A stretch of DNA of 64,000 nucleotides from Exobasidium rhododendri (Eukaryota > Basidiomycota > Exobasidiomycetes > Exobasidiales > Exobasidiaceae). Where the stretch lies: assembly GCA_026210745.1 (NCBI GenBank), contig CP110630.1, positions 1,550,001 through 1,614,000 on the forward strand, read 5' to 3'. Shown here piece after piece: positions 1 through 11,261 of the stretch. Every line of letters starts with the position of its first letter. Position 1 is the stretch's first letter. Made by a program: the position numbers and the translations under genes. The notes beneath the pieces are model-generated. The model ran no database searches. It had not been told where the DNA came from and worked only from the letters and a program-made list of their open reading frames with translations.

Positions 1-130
1 AGAGATTCGTAGGATGCTCATCGGAAGAACGTTCAACGAAGGTAAGTGGTAGATATGATCATTACACTTCATATGTACTCTCCGTCGCTCACCAACCCTC
101 TCGCTCGTGCATTTCGTAGAGTTGGTATGA
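1..130 (+). CDS. 3' end of an unidentified plus-strand gene (5' truncated)
   Basis: From base 2 an open frame reads EIRRMLIGRTFNE up to a good donor (GTAAGT at 42). A typical 78-bp intron would end at the TAG before base 120, and a short last exon (120-130) would add three residues and a TGA. The phase works (GAA G|AG). A second frame with the same splice is also open and stops a little later, so the frame is not certain. Too little remains to name the protein. It converges on MBF1, whose stop is about 100 bp away. Confidence 0.3.
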
Positions 131-228
131 AGATCCAATTGAATACCATCTAAATGACTATTTTCATCTTTCAATGTAATCAAATACACACTTTTTCGTA
201 TCTTGTGTGTTCTTTTCCCTTGCTCTCT

Positions 229-763
229 TTACTTCTTCTTTGGAGCGCTGAGGGGGGCACCGATGTCCTTCCCTCTCAATTTGACACCCAACGCTCGTTC
301 CATCTTTGCGAGAACTTGAGGGTTTGGCTGTGCTTTGCTTTGCTCAAATTCTTGGATGACTTGAGGTTTCTCGTTGATGAGTTGTCCCAGGTCCTTCTGT
401 GTCAGCCCTTTCTCTTGTCTAGCTTGCCCGATCGCCTTTCCGACAGTGGGCGCAATCTTGGGAGGTGGGGCTACATCATTCTCTCGATCTAACTTTGCGA
501 GGTGGGCATGATCAGGTCCGGCGTGACCCTTGTTGACACCAGCGGCGACTGTGGTAGACAAAAGGTCGTGATCAGTACAGCCGTAATCCCTGCAAAGACG
601 GAAGCCTCGTCCTTAACACACCCTTTCGGTCATTCTCTGTGATTGCTCCAACGGCTCTACCTCGCTCAAGCGCTGTAGGACCTTCTCGCCCACCACCACC
701 ACCCGGTGCGCCACCGCGGGTCTTCTTTCCGATGACAACAGTAGGTGTATCCCAGTCCGACAT
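229..763 (-). CDS. MBF1: Multiprotein-bridging factor 1 (transcriptional coactivator)
   Basis: Two exons (763-622 and 548-229) around a 73-bp phase-1 intron give 153 residues, the usual MBF1 length. The start MSDWDTPTVV is the family N-terminus. The C-terminal half is the Cro/C1-type helix-turn-helix (GKAIGQARQEKGLTQKDLGQ) followed by the conserved tail LGVKLRGKDIGAPL and a lysine-rich end. In the family, MBF1 bridges bZIP-type activators and TATA-binding protein and also acts at stalled ribosomes; that role is inferred from homology. A Gly-rich stretch follows the N-terminal motif. The start is the first ATG of the conserved motif. The upstream region is shared with the divergent ataxin-10-like gene. 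Confidence 0.95.
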
Positions 764-1459
764 GACTATCTGGAGCTTTTGTGGAAGAAAGGAAGAGGTG
801 AGAGGAAGACAGACGTCCAATAATGTCAGCCGCCTGCTCTCACAAATACATCTTACGTCATACAAATGCTGACAGTGCCGACAGCGAGCCATCTTGCGAT
901 GTTCCCTAGCCTGCAGGTACTGTGCTACCTCGTCGACCACTCACATGTTTCTGTAGATGCTAAGAGGCTGTCTGCTTGCTATCGACTCGATAATTTTTAA
1001 AGGAAGAAAGGGCTGATCGTAAGAATTCCTATGACAAGAATAGGTGGAGAAGAACACGGAACAGCATCGTGTGAGGCGGTCGTCACTATTCTCCACGTGG
1101 CTTTTTATCCCTGCTCTACCCTAGATCATGATCATTGGAGTCTAGAACGTCTCCCCTTCTCACCGGCTATAGAAATGTCAGCAACTTTCTCATCTGCATC
1201 TGTCGAGTCTGCACTCTACACACCTGGACAGTCGTCTCTGCACAACCCGCTGAGAGGATGAGTGAGACTTTGAAGCTTCCTGCAGCATCTATGACCAACC
1301 TGAAAGGCCTGCCACTTTTATCGCGTCCACTCTGACCCCCCTGAAGTGTGACTCAAGGAAGAAAAGCCGCGGGAATTATGTTTAAAGATTTAGAGATGCT
1401 CCACCCTCCCTCCTCGTCAAAGCGAGAGGGCTGCTTCCTCCGCGCTTGCTTTCCCACCC
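764..1459. promoter_or_regulatory. Divergent intergenic region, MBF1 / ataxin-10-like
   Basis: About 0.7 kb with no convincing coding sequence. It holds both promoters and 5' UTRs. A palindromic CACGTG sits at 1094-1099 inside CCACGTGG. Short ORFs here have no recognisable similarity and lack splice support. Confidence 0.5.
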
Positions 1460-3343
1460 ATGTGCGTAGGAAGCATTGAGGAGCTGAAGAAGCAGAACAG
1501 AGACCTAGCACAATCCTCAAATGCAAGGCAAGATCTGGTACGGAAATTCCAGGATGGGAGTATCCAGGTATTGGAGATGGCATCAGTATGGAACGATGCC
1601 CTTACTGGATACCAGACATATATAGAATCGGGAGTGGAAGACGAGAGCAGGAATGTGGGCGAAACAAGCGTCATTGCTACGCACAAGCAAGAACTTGAGA
1701 GGGGTCTACTCTGCGCTCGGATCATTCGAAATGCGGTAGCAGGCAGTCCAGAGGGACAAGTAGCTTGCTTCAAGGTAGTTCCGTTGGCCATCTCCGCTCT
1801 CTGGAAGACGACAGCTTTCGCGTTGGAGGGTGAGGAGAACGTCCAGGTCTTGACTCGAACGCTTGTGCAGCTGCTGTCTAATCTCATCACACAAAATGAC
1901 GATTTAAAGGAGTGCTTCTGGCTAGAAACGCTGTTGATCACAGGTGAAGAGCCATCACTCGGCAAATCTAGAGGTGTTGCTGACCTCTTCGTGAGGCTAT
2001 TGCAGTCTAGTGACGCAATGACGAGCACATCAGCACAAGTACTTCTCTTGAACTGCACACTGGAGAGTGACAGTAGAATGCGAGGAATCGTGACGTCGAC
2101 AAGTGGATGCAAAATCATCCGATCTATGCTCGACACTGTTGCATTGCTTCTAGACGAGGACGAGAAGGATGAAGAGACGGAAGAGCGTCAACAGGTCCTA
2201 CAAAGTAGCGACTCCGCGATAGATCTGACGTTTGCTCCCGGTGAACAAGACTTATTGCAGAGAAGAAAGAGGTTCGAAAGTTTGGGGGTACTCTATGCAT
2301 TTTTCACCAGCCTATTTGATCATCACCTCTTTGGGCAGCTTTTCATTAATCTGGCACCAGTAGATAGTGGCGTAGATGGAGTTGTGCCGTCTGTAATCAC
2401 TTCTTCTCAAATCACGCTTCTCAAGCTACTCGACTCGTATTTGCACTTTGGAGCAACTACATATAGAGACGATATTTTGCACAATCCTCAGTCGATTGAT
2501 GACCTGACACAACTACTGGTGACGTTCGAAAAGCTTTCTAGCTGGGCAGAGAAGGTCATGGCAGCTGCGTTTAAGGCGCAGGCAGAAGCAGAGGTCGATT
2601 CGAGGCTAGTACAAGTGCATATAGGGCTGATCCTGCTGCTCCAATGTCTAATCACTCTCGGTCTCACGACGGAACGAGAAGGCCGAAGAAACCACCCAAT
2701 AGGAAATGTAGCGGAAAAAATACTGCTCGATATGAGAACGACTTCATTCGTGCCCTCTGTGATTTGTGAGTGCAAGAGAGATACATTGGGAAACGGGATG
2801 GATTGCAATACTGAACTTCAACTTGATCCTTCCGATAGCCTTGCTGCATACTCTGGCTGAATTTGCTCCTCCCGTCTCGCCTTTCAAGCCTGCGACGCCG
2901 CAAATTTCTTCCGTCTCTGCTCCAAGGGGGCACACGCTTACATCGACGGGGATAGCAGCCACTGCCTCTGCAGATGCTATTAGGAAGGGCCCGAGCCTGG
3001 ACAACCTGAAACGGGACCTTGTCAACATCGTTGGAATTCTGTCCTACGAGCGGTGTCCAGGCGACAAGGAGCAAGTTCGAGCAGTGCAAGACAAGGTGAG
3101 GGAATGCGGAGGATTATTTGATGTCCTCAATATGACGCAGCTCGACGAACACAATCCTTGTGAGTTGTCTGTCAAAGGTAAAGAGAATTAGAGACGTCCT
3201 TCTCCCTCCTGACCGATCTCTTTTGGACGCACGCAGACATTCGAGAGAGAGCAATGTTCACTCTTCGCAACCTGCTCCGAGGCAACCAAACGTCTCAAGA
3301 TCTCATCGCTCAGCTGAAGCCCCTTCCATCCAACCCGGAATAG
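1460..3343 (+). CDS. Ataxin-10 domain protein (ARM-like helical repeat)
   Basis: Three exons (1460-2765, 2839-3159, 3237-3343) with 73- and 77-bp introns encode 577 residues. The body is a leucine-rich all-helical protein typical of ARM-like folds, with an acidic insert (LLDEDEKDEETEE). The last ~90 residues, built across the splices, match the ataxin-10 C-terminal domain: LKRDLVNIVGILSYE, then KVRECGGLFDVLNMTQLD, then NPYIRERAMFTLRNLLRGNQ. The IRE-A-x-RNLL pattern is diagnostic. In the family this domain binds partners in cytokinesis and cell-cycle contexts (ATXN10, yeast Ctr86). The N-terminus is less certain because the first ATG lies close to a pyrimidine-rich stretch and an upstream exon cannot be excluded. 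The gene converges on the histidine phosphatase. Confidence 0.85.
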
Positions 3344-3443
3344 CATTCTGTATCATTAGGCCTCACTCATCGCATCCACATTGACCACATCACTCCACTA
3401 CAAGCTACGTCATACGTGGCCACCTAGTCTACGGTTTCCAATA

Positions 3444-4484
3444 TCATGAGGAAGCTACTTTACCCACCATCTCATCAACGTTACCGAGGCCATTGACGGC
3501 ATCATCTATATCATCTGGTAAATGGCTCACGTCTTTGGAAAATTTGTGTGTCAGCACCATGTTTCGAACTCGTTGGTGAGCATGCCACTCACCAGCCCAC
3601 CTCTCTATTATAAAACCTTTATCCGACTGATCTCTAATAAGAGGCTCCAAGTCTACCCTGCTATCGCGGGTCGGTAACTGTGCCATGTCTACGATGACTT
3701 CTGTGATGCTGCAATTCCATATCCTAGTTCTAACGAGTCCCTTTGCAAGCGTTGCTAAGCCCATGTCCTGTAGGAAAGAACCTACGAGAGCGCTGATGGC
3801 TGCCCCGTGTGCAACAAGGAGGATAGTGCGTTCGAAGGAATTCTTCCCAATAAGTAGTGCATTGCTATCCTTCTTCACATCTCCGTCTCCGTCTCCAGAG
3901 TGGTCGATCGTCACCCTCCTCGTCACTTCCGCCCAATGACGTGAGGCATCGGAATGTATCTTCGCTTCCGAGGGTGAGAAAGGAGCCGGTCGAGTCAGGA
4001 CATCTGTCAGAAAGCCAGACAGCCGATCGATAAAGCTGGGTCATCCAGAAAGCTTCTCAGCCCCGCATTCCTTCTTTGCTTACGCACACAGCCTCGACGC
4101 TCATGCTCACACTCACACGTCCATCTGCTCGATGCCTTGAATCGAATCCCTCTTGGGCTTGCTTCTATCAAACGTCTTCCCTTCCAGCGTCCCAAACGCT
4201 CGCTCCTTCAGTCGGTCGTCTGTCCAATATGCCATCTGACTACTTCCATGATGCGGATGGACGGCTACTATTGTATCGGCGGTGTCCTTAGCTCTTCGCA
4301 GTGGGCTCGCATACACCTCATCAATGTGATGCTTTGACAACTCTGCGCCTGCATGTTCTGCTTGCCGACGACCAACGCCATTCAGTTCAGTGTCCAATTG
4401 ACCTTGAATGATGCCTTGTACATTGCAGTCCGTTTCGCCATGCCTCACAATCAGCAGCCTCACCTTGCCACTCCTCGTCTGCAT
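3444..4484 (-). CDS. Histidine phosphatase superfamily (phosphoglycerate-mutase-like) protein
   Basis: Two exons (4484-4117 and 4035-3444), 81-bp intron with GTGAGT donor, 319 residues. The catalytic histidine is in VRHGET (residues 13-18), followed by the branch signature EVYASPLRRAKDTA. The second active-site histidine is in VAHGAAI (about residue 199). Between them lies a Ser/Asp-rich loop (HSGDGDGD). This layout fits cytosolic PGAM-like or TIGAR-like phosphatases; the substrate cannot be read from sequence. The acceptor was chosen because only it restores the frame (GAC GT|C) and gives a plausible FIDRLSGFLTDVL helix. A minimal shared upstream region leads to the kinase on the other strand. 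Confidence 0.88.
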
Positions 4485-5619
4485 CTCTCCGTCAAATTCG
4501 GAAAAAAGCTAGAAGATCAGCTGTACTTGGTAGAGTCACCCCCTTCTGTATCATCCTGAGACCCTGATAATTTCTTATACCCCGGAAATGAGAGGGCTTT
4601 CTCCACGTGGCGTGTGCGCGTTACCCACTCTTAATCACCGTGGGCTACAGGAAATAAAGAATACATGAAAGAGCTTAAATGTTGCTCGCAGTCCAACAGC
4701 CGGCCATCGTGCATGGGAGCCCCTGAGTGCGGTAAAATGACGTTGTGATATACGACCTTTCCCTGACGGAGGCAACAAAACACACCACAAACAGCGATGC
4801 AGTGGGATAGGCTGAACGTGGAGTGTGGGCTCTACCTGTAGAGAAAAAGGGGAAAGTGTGACTAGTGAGATTATCGCTCAATCAAACTTCTACGATCGAC
4901 CTGGTTGCTTGCCCTCGCATTCCCTCACCCAATTTGGATCTCACGATCGCCTCGATAATCTTTGCCTGTTGTCCCTCTTCACAGTAGGGTCTTACTGGCT
5001 CTGAAATCTTCATTGACTTGCCTTTCTCCTCCCGCACCAACCAACTTCCTCATCTTTATCCTCGTAATACCTTCATCTGCATCATTTTTCCCACTTTCCC
5101 TCTCTTCACCCTCTGCCCCTTGGCCCACGCCAGACGCCCGTCCTCCTCCTTGATCGATCAGTCCAAAGCTCTCGCGACCCAAGCACAGGCTTGCTACTAC
5201 ACTCACGACCTTTGCGACGGACCGCCTTCATTCATTTCAGCCCACTTCCGCTTGAAGGATCACAAATTGACACTCAACCAGATTCATGTGAGTACTTGGC
5301 TAGACTGATGGGGAAAGAAGGGCCGGTGCGTGGAGCGGTTCGAGTGTAGACGGAAGCTCAGGAGACTATGTCAAGTGCGGTGATCGGCTGCAAAAAGGGG
5401 AATCCCAGTCACCAATTGTCAGCCCACCTCCACCCTTTCATTTTTTGGTCCTGCTCTGCATGCTAACCTAGCCATCTTCCCATGTTCTATATCGGATCAG
5501 AAAGTCCTTCAAGCAGACAAGAAGTTCGTCTTCGTCCGACACAAGAACGGGCTACCTTAGCAACTAGAGTAGCACCAAAGCCTACCCGAACCTTGAGATC
5601 ATCTCGTCAACAAGTCAAT
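4485..5619. promoter_or_regulatory. Divergent intergenic region with probable 5' UTR intron
   Basis: About 1.1 kb between the phosphatase and the kinase. CACGTG lies at 4604-4609 (in CCACGTGG). Bases 5000-5120 are strongly C/T-rich on the + strand, as in many fungal core promoters and 5' UTRs. A GTGAGT donor at 5288, a perfect CTAAC branch site near 5463 and an AG at 5500 define a probable 213-bp leader intron of the kinase gene. Confidence 0.5.
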
Positions 5620-8049
5620 ATGGACAGATTTGATGTCATCAAATTTGATGATTTGACCGGTCCTGGAGGTGGGGAGTGGATCAAGATTGGTGGGGGCAGC
5701 TTTGGAGTCGTGTTCAGAGGAGAATATTTAGGGACAGAAGTTGCCATCAAGGAAGTATTACCAAACAACACCTACGACGTTGAAAAGTACTTTGAGCGAG
5801 AATGTGTCCTCATGAAGTGAGTCTTTAGAAGTGGACAAGCTTGTGCACGGCTGAAATGAAATCCTTGCAGGGAAGCTCGACATCCCAACATTGTGCAGTA
5901 CATAGGGCTGACAAAAAGCCCGGGTGCAGACGGTCGCATTTACATCATCTCTGAATTCGTCGGTGGAAATTTACGGTCCTACATCGCCGACAAGAGCAAG
6001 CCGTTCGATTGGCCTACCAGAGTCAGTTTTGCGACTGATATTGCTCGAGCCGTAGCGTACTTGCATGCTCGGAACTGTCTGCATCGAGACCTCAAGGGAG
6101 AAAACCTTCTCATTACAGCGAATAATCGTATCAAAGTATGCGACTTTGGATTTGCCAGAATTGCTGCTCGAAATGAAGAAGAGATGAGAAGAATTAGTGT
6201 GAGTCTCTCCGACGATTTATATGCGTCCCACCTCGCTGCATCCTACTAAAAGCTCTCGATCTTTTCTATGCAGTACTGCGGCACAGACGGATACATGTCC
6301 CCTGAAATCTTAATGGGCATCGACTTCAGCCTGCCGTCTGACATCTTCTCCTTGGGAGTCATATTCTGTGAGATCATCTCCCGACATCTCGTAGATGCAA
6401 ATACGTTCAAAAGGATGATGCCGACATTTGCAATCGAAGAAGACGAGGTTCGCGAAATGGCAAGCAAGGGATGTCCAGCTGACTTCATCCAGCTTTGTCT
6501 GGACTGCTGCCAGGTAGAGGCTGCAGACCGGCCTGACATGAGGCAGGTGATCAAACGATTGCGTATCGTCGAGCAGGAAGTCATTAAAGAAGAGATACAG
6601 AAGGGCACCTTGAACAACGTGGGAAGCCTGAGAGGATCGAGTCTTCATGCCATCATGCAAGGAAGCAAGAAGAACAAGACTAAGAATGGAAGACCGCCAG
6701 TTCCTCGGCTCCCAAGCTTTGAGGGTCAGATTAAAGTGGGAAAGCCGGTCACTGCCATCCGCGAAGAGTCCAGAGAGAGGAGTGCGTCAGAGGAGAGTGA
6801 TGAAGACATGGAGGAAGCACTCAAAGCGCTAGAAAATGTTAACATTGGCTTGACGGGGAATGGAAAGGATGCAAACAAGATGGCCTTGAAGACGATCAAG
6901 GTTGCTAGCACATTCAAAGTATCGGGTCACGGCAATCCTTGGTGGGACGAAGACTCGAATGGAACTATCAACCTGCCAATGTCTTGGGTGCAACACGGAC
7001 TCGCAACAGAAGATCAGGCACCTCGGCAGTCTACGTTGCGGCAGTTGCCTGCCATGCAAACACAGAACGACATGCACGAAGAGTACAGTACATCTGTCAT
7101 TCGTCCCTCTAAAGTGGTGGAGAATCGCAACAATCTTGCTGACACATTGTCGAATATGTCGAGCAAGGAGTCTGGATTGGAAGAAGTGGAAGGTTCGCAC
7201 ATGACTATTCGACATCGAAGTCCACTGGGAGATGGCGAAAGTGCAATGAACAGCATGCACTTGGAAGGCCATCTTCGGCAAGGTGAACTGTCCGAAGCGG
7301 TGACATTGACGCCGTCCACCGTGGTCAAACATACTAGAGTCGAGTCGGAAGAAGGCGTCACTGAATCGTACATGACTGCCAAATCATACCATCACCCACA
7401 CGAGCATCAACGTGACCAAGATCCATCCCTTGCTATGGCGACGATTGCCACGTCTTCTATCTACGAGCCCAGCCTTCTCTATCATCGATTCACTCTCATC
7501 AAAAATGGTACAAGGAGACCGGCTTCCATCGACCAAACAATGGAAAGTCGTGGTCTGGTCCTGTCGTCTTCTTCCACAACCACTTCCACCTCTACAACAG
7601 GTGCATGGGGTGGCAATCTCATTCCCCCTCAACTGATCCTCGCCAATGCCTTGACCAAGTGCAATGTCTGCAACAAGAGATTGGGCTTTGGAGCTTACAT
7701 GGACTGTGACGACTGCCCTTACAAGACCCACGTAAGCTGTGGCGCCATGGCTGAACCTAATTGCCAAGAGATGCACATCCCTACTACGAATGGGCCAAAT
7801 TCACCGGTATTGACACCTCTCAATGCAGCTTACCGAAGAGGTTCCGTGCCAGAAGAGGCCCTACGATTGACTACACCGCCGACCGCAGCTGCAGCTCTTA
7901 CGAAAATGACGACTACACCGGCATATCTTCCGAAGAAGGACAAAGACGCAAAGAGTCCGCCAGGCAGCTATTCACGAGGGGTCAACCTTTTCCGGAAGCG
8001 AAACTCTAAGAGCCCTCCACCCAAGACCACGGCGGGTCTGAAGACTTGA
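5620..8049 (+). CDS. LISK/RAF-like (TKL) protein kinase with C-terminal C1-type zinc finger
   Basis: Exons 5620-5816, 5871-6198 and 6274-8049 (introns 54 and 75 bp) encode 766 residues. Kinase domain at about 15-290: Gly loop GGGSFGVVFRGEY, VAIK lysine at 44, catalytic HRDLKGEN (137-144), DFG (157-159), activation segment YCGTDGYMSPE. The C-lobe FIQLCLDCCQ...RPDMRQV is TKL-like, resembling LIMK and Dictyostelium-type LISK kinases. A long Ser/Thr-rich linker follows. Near residues 638-675 a cysteine/histidine cluster (CNVC, CDDC, THVSC, EPNC) has C1 spacing, with the first ligand His far upstream. I start at 5620 rather than the in-frame ATG at 5482 because the latter lies inside the probable leader intron. 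The RAF-like kinase plus C1 pairing is inferred to mean signalling at membranes or lipids. Confidence 0.85.
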
Positions 8050-8292
8050 GACCTGAGCAAGACGGGCCAACACATCACCGACTTCCAAACAAAGGACTTC
8101 ATTAATGATCCCCCTTACGAGACCTAATAATACTGACTCTTCTTTCTCCCCGTGCTCGACGAAAAGCTCCATCCTGTCCATCGTGAAGAGTATGCGAACA
8201 CTTTCCGTCTCCAGCAGCACTTTGCTCCATGTGTATATAAAAGGCAATTTTTCCCCTCTTACACTGCTAGATCTACTCATTGTTCCTGGACG

Positions 8293-9352
8293 TCACAGTC
8301 CTTGTGCGAATTTGAGCGCATTAGCAGAGCTCTACGTGTGTTTGGCAAGAAAGGAGATGCAGGGTCAGAGCAGTATCACTCCTTCACCCCACCTTCCGCT
8401 CTTACCTCTACCGGCTTTACTTTGATTGCGCTGTGGGCCAGTCTCCCATCCCCATCAATGACAAAATGGCTGTGTGTCACAGCCAGTGAGCGTGATCAGG
8501 TGCAAGTGAAGACGGCAACCGCTACTCACCTACGGATGGTGGACGTCGTCGATCCTGTCAAGGGGCCAATAAGTCTTCTTTTCGGATCAGACAGCAAGGA
8601 ATAGGTAAAGCCTTTTTTCTTTTTACCATGTTTAGAGCAAAAGAGGGGAGACAGTAAGGTAGGGTGTTCAGTACACATTGGTGTGGCTCGAGTGATCGAA
8701 CACACTTTGCTGCTACCTACATCTTTCCAGCTCTTTAGGGGACCTTCGTTGTCGGAAGACAGTCCAAAGACATGGAAGCCAGCTGCCTGAAATTTGGAGT
8801 ACTCATCTCGGAAGGAACAAGCTTGAGTCGTGCATCCAGGGGTATTAGCCTAGGAGAGGACGGGAAAGTGCTTAGCTCTCGATTATTCCTCTATTCACTG
8901 CACCCCGTCCACCAATCGAATGACAAGCCTCACTTTCGGATATCTGCAGTAGAGATGGAAGTATCGTTCAGAATGGGAGGAAAAAATAAAGCCAAATACA
9001 TCGTATGCAGCACATCCACTCACGTAAACATAACTGTCTTCTTCAATTTGCCAATGTCGACATCTGCGCCGCTCTCATCCTTCAAGACAATGGAAGGTAA
9101 TTGGCTGCCCACTTCTAGCAGCTTTGACGGAGACGATGTCTTACTATCGTCAGATGTCTTCTTGTCTTCTTTGGCAGGAATTGCTGCTGACGTCTCCTCT
9201 GTCTTCGCCTTCTTGCCTGCGTTCGGGGGTGCGTCGACAGGTTTGCGTTTGATTTGTGCGGTAGGTGGTAGTGCTGCTGCTTTCTCGTCATTTATCGGCC
9301 TGTTTGCGACGCGGGAGGATGTACGGCGGCTTGCAGGAGCTTCTTCTGCCAT
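8293..9352 (-). CDS. Thiol peroxidase, PrxQ/Dot5-type (nuclear) peroxiredoxin
   Basis: Six exons (9352-9024, 8943-8934, 8849-8721, 8618-8530, 8469-8406, 8331-8293) give 219 residues; introns are 60-102 bp. The N-terminal ~80 residues are Lys/Ala-rich with a basic nuclear-localisation-like patch (IKRKP...GKKAK), as in yeast Dot5. The thioredoxin fold follows: LPSIVLKDESG, FTYPKANTPGCTTQACSFRD with peroxidatic Cys119 and resolving Cys124 (C-x4-C, PrxQ type), FHVFGLSSDNEGPLKSWKD, FTYSLLSDPKRRLI, SHFVIDGDGRL. The second exon is only 10 nt and encodes the YPK before the active site. Without it the frame and the motif are lost, so the model is well constrained. It likely reduces hydroperoxides using thioredoxin (family knowledge). 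Confidence 0.9.
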
Positions 9353-9582
9353 GATGGGCGGCTTGTAGGTATGCTGTGGTGGAGAGGGTGAGGGCAAGAG
9401 GTACAAGTAGCTAGCTGGGAGAACGCTGGACTTTGACTGGCCCGTGCCACATCTTCCATCGAAATTAGTGTGGAGTGACTGTACTAACGACCCGCCCAAA
9501 TGTTCGTACCGCGAGGCATCCTGGTTAAAGGGGACGATCCTACCTCCACACCGTTTTCAGCACTACTCTACACATACACACC
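9353..9582. promoter_or_regulatory. Compact divergent promoter, peroxiredoxin / MOSC protein
   Basis: Only 230 bp separate the two start codons, so both promoters overlap. No CACGTG is present here, unlike in most other divergent spacers of the window. No coding sequence is visible. Confidence 0.45.
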
Positions 9583-11111
9583 ATGGCTCTGAATGCAATC
9601 ACTGGCGCTGCTGCAGGGCTTCTGGAGGGAGTCCAGTCCGCGATTGGTGTTCCTCCCAGCCATGCAAAGTCAACGCACAAGGAGGTGAGCCTTCAAGTGA
9701 TCTGCATTTCGAGCCAGGCTGACCTTTTCCAATTCTAATTTATCTTCTCCTTCTAGATTCGCATCCAGCAATTGTTCGTTCATCCCATCAAGAGCTGCAG
9801 AGGGTCTTCCGTGCCAGAAGCGGCTTTCGATGAGGGCGGACTACGGTATGATCGCTCGTGGCTCATAATCGATGCAAAATCAAAGAAATTTCAGACTGCG
9901 AGGGATCTACCTCAGATGGTGACAATCATCCCCACCATGGATCTGACTAATAATATACTCTCGATCGAGGTGCCGCTCCATGAGAAGGGGAAAGGAAAGA
10001 CTGTAGTCAAGACGCCTCTCGATCCATCAGACGAAGAATTGAGAAACATGGAGCTTGTACAAGACATCAACATTTGGTGAGTGATGATTAGTAAGGCAGC
10101 AAAAGTGGTGAGATCCGTGTACTGACACGGTGCCGCACACTTCGGAAGGGTGCATAAGGTGGATGGGTACGCCGTGTCCAAAGAAGCAGATGCTGCTTTG
10201 ACCCAATTTTTTGGTAAAGCCGTAAGATTGGTCCGCAAGGGTCCGACAGTAAGACCTTCAGTGAGTATGCAGTCGCCGCGAAAGCAAAAGGGAGAGAGGT
10301 AAAAAAGTTACATCCGCTGACAAGGTCTATATTGAGACAGGGACCTGACGATCCTCGAGGTGATTCGTCTGCTATGCACTATCAAGATTTCTATCCTCTC
10401 CTGATAGCCTCGAGGGCCTCTTTGCAGCATGTTCGTGATACTCTGGTCGCTTCTGTCTACTCTAGCATGACCGATAAAAACGGCAAGATGCCGCTGGTAG
10501 AAGCAGAAGAGGCGCACGAGACTTCGCAAGCCTCGATATCTGGCGATAAAGACAAAAAGACGGAGTCGTCTCCTTCGAACTACAACGACGGCATGGTCAC
10601 ATCCTACAAAGTACCAGACACTGTTCGAAGAGATTATTGGACACCGGAGCAATTGGAAACGTTGGAGATTCGACGATTTCGACCAAACGTGATCGTGGAA
10701 AGCTTCAACGACAACAACGATCCAGAAAAGGTTCTAGACCCATGGGAGGAGGACAGTTGGACCCACATTGAAGCTTTTGACGGAAGGAAGGAGGCGAGTG
10801 GAGAGCTTCAGATTGGCTGGGGCAAAGATGCTATCGGAAAGGGAACAGGGATCGACTGCGTAGCGCGATGTGCGAGATGTCTCGTGCCCTCCATCGACCC
10901 TTCCTCTGGCTACCGAGATCCTCATCTTCCTTACCTAGTACTGCAAAAGTTTCGTATCGTGCAACCAGAATTCAAAAGTATAGGCAAGCCGTGCTTTGGC
11001 ATGCTTTCCTCGCCGAGTCAGCCCTCAGGAACGTTGCGAGTGGGTGACATCATCAGAGTGACAACAACGATGGATCCGAGCAAGCGGACGATGAAGAAAC
11101 CAGGGGAGTGA
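9583..11111 (+). CDS. MOSC domain protein, mARC/YcbX-like molybdenum-cofactor enzyme
   Basis: Four exons (9583-9684, 9757-10076, 10149-10260, 10341-11111; introns 72, 72 and 80 bp) encode 434 residues. The MOSC N-terminal beta-barrel domain begins at IRIQQLFVHPIKSCRG with the YDRSWLIID signature. The MOSC domain contains FRPNVIVE and, around residue 358, CARCLVPSIDPSSG, the position that holds the molybdenum-ligating cysteine in mARC enzymes. The region before FRPNV carries an acidic, low-complexity insert. The N-terminal ~30 residues are small and hydrophobic and could anchor or target the protein to mitochondria; this is inference. In the family, mARC reduces N-hydroxylated compounds with cytochrome b5 and its reductase. 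Confidence 0.9.
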
Positions 11112-11261
11112 GATAGTCTATTCGAGTGACAATGTGTGATAGAGATAGACACGGGATGAATTTGTAATGTACAATTGTGCAGATGTGATAAGATGTTTGA
11201 AGATGATGATAGTGACAGTGGATGTTGATGATGATATTGATAGCGAGGATTGCGAGGGCCT

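Noticed and set aside
5482-5619. Upstream in-frame ATG as the kinase start
   Set aside because: It lies between a CTAAC branch site and the acceptor of a probable leader intron, so it is likely intronic.
8772-9368. 198-codon + strand ORF over the peroxiredoxin gene
   Set aside because: Antisense shadow; the minus strand gives a six-exon peroxiredoxin with all catalytic residues.
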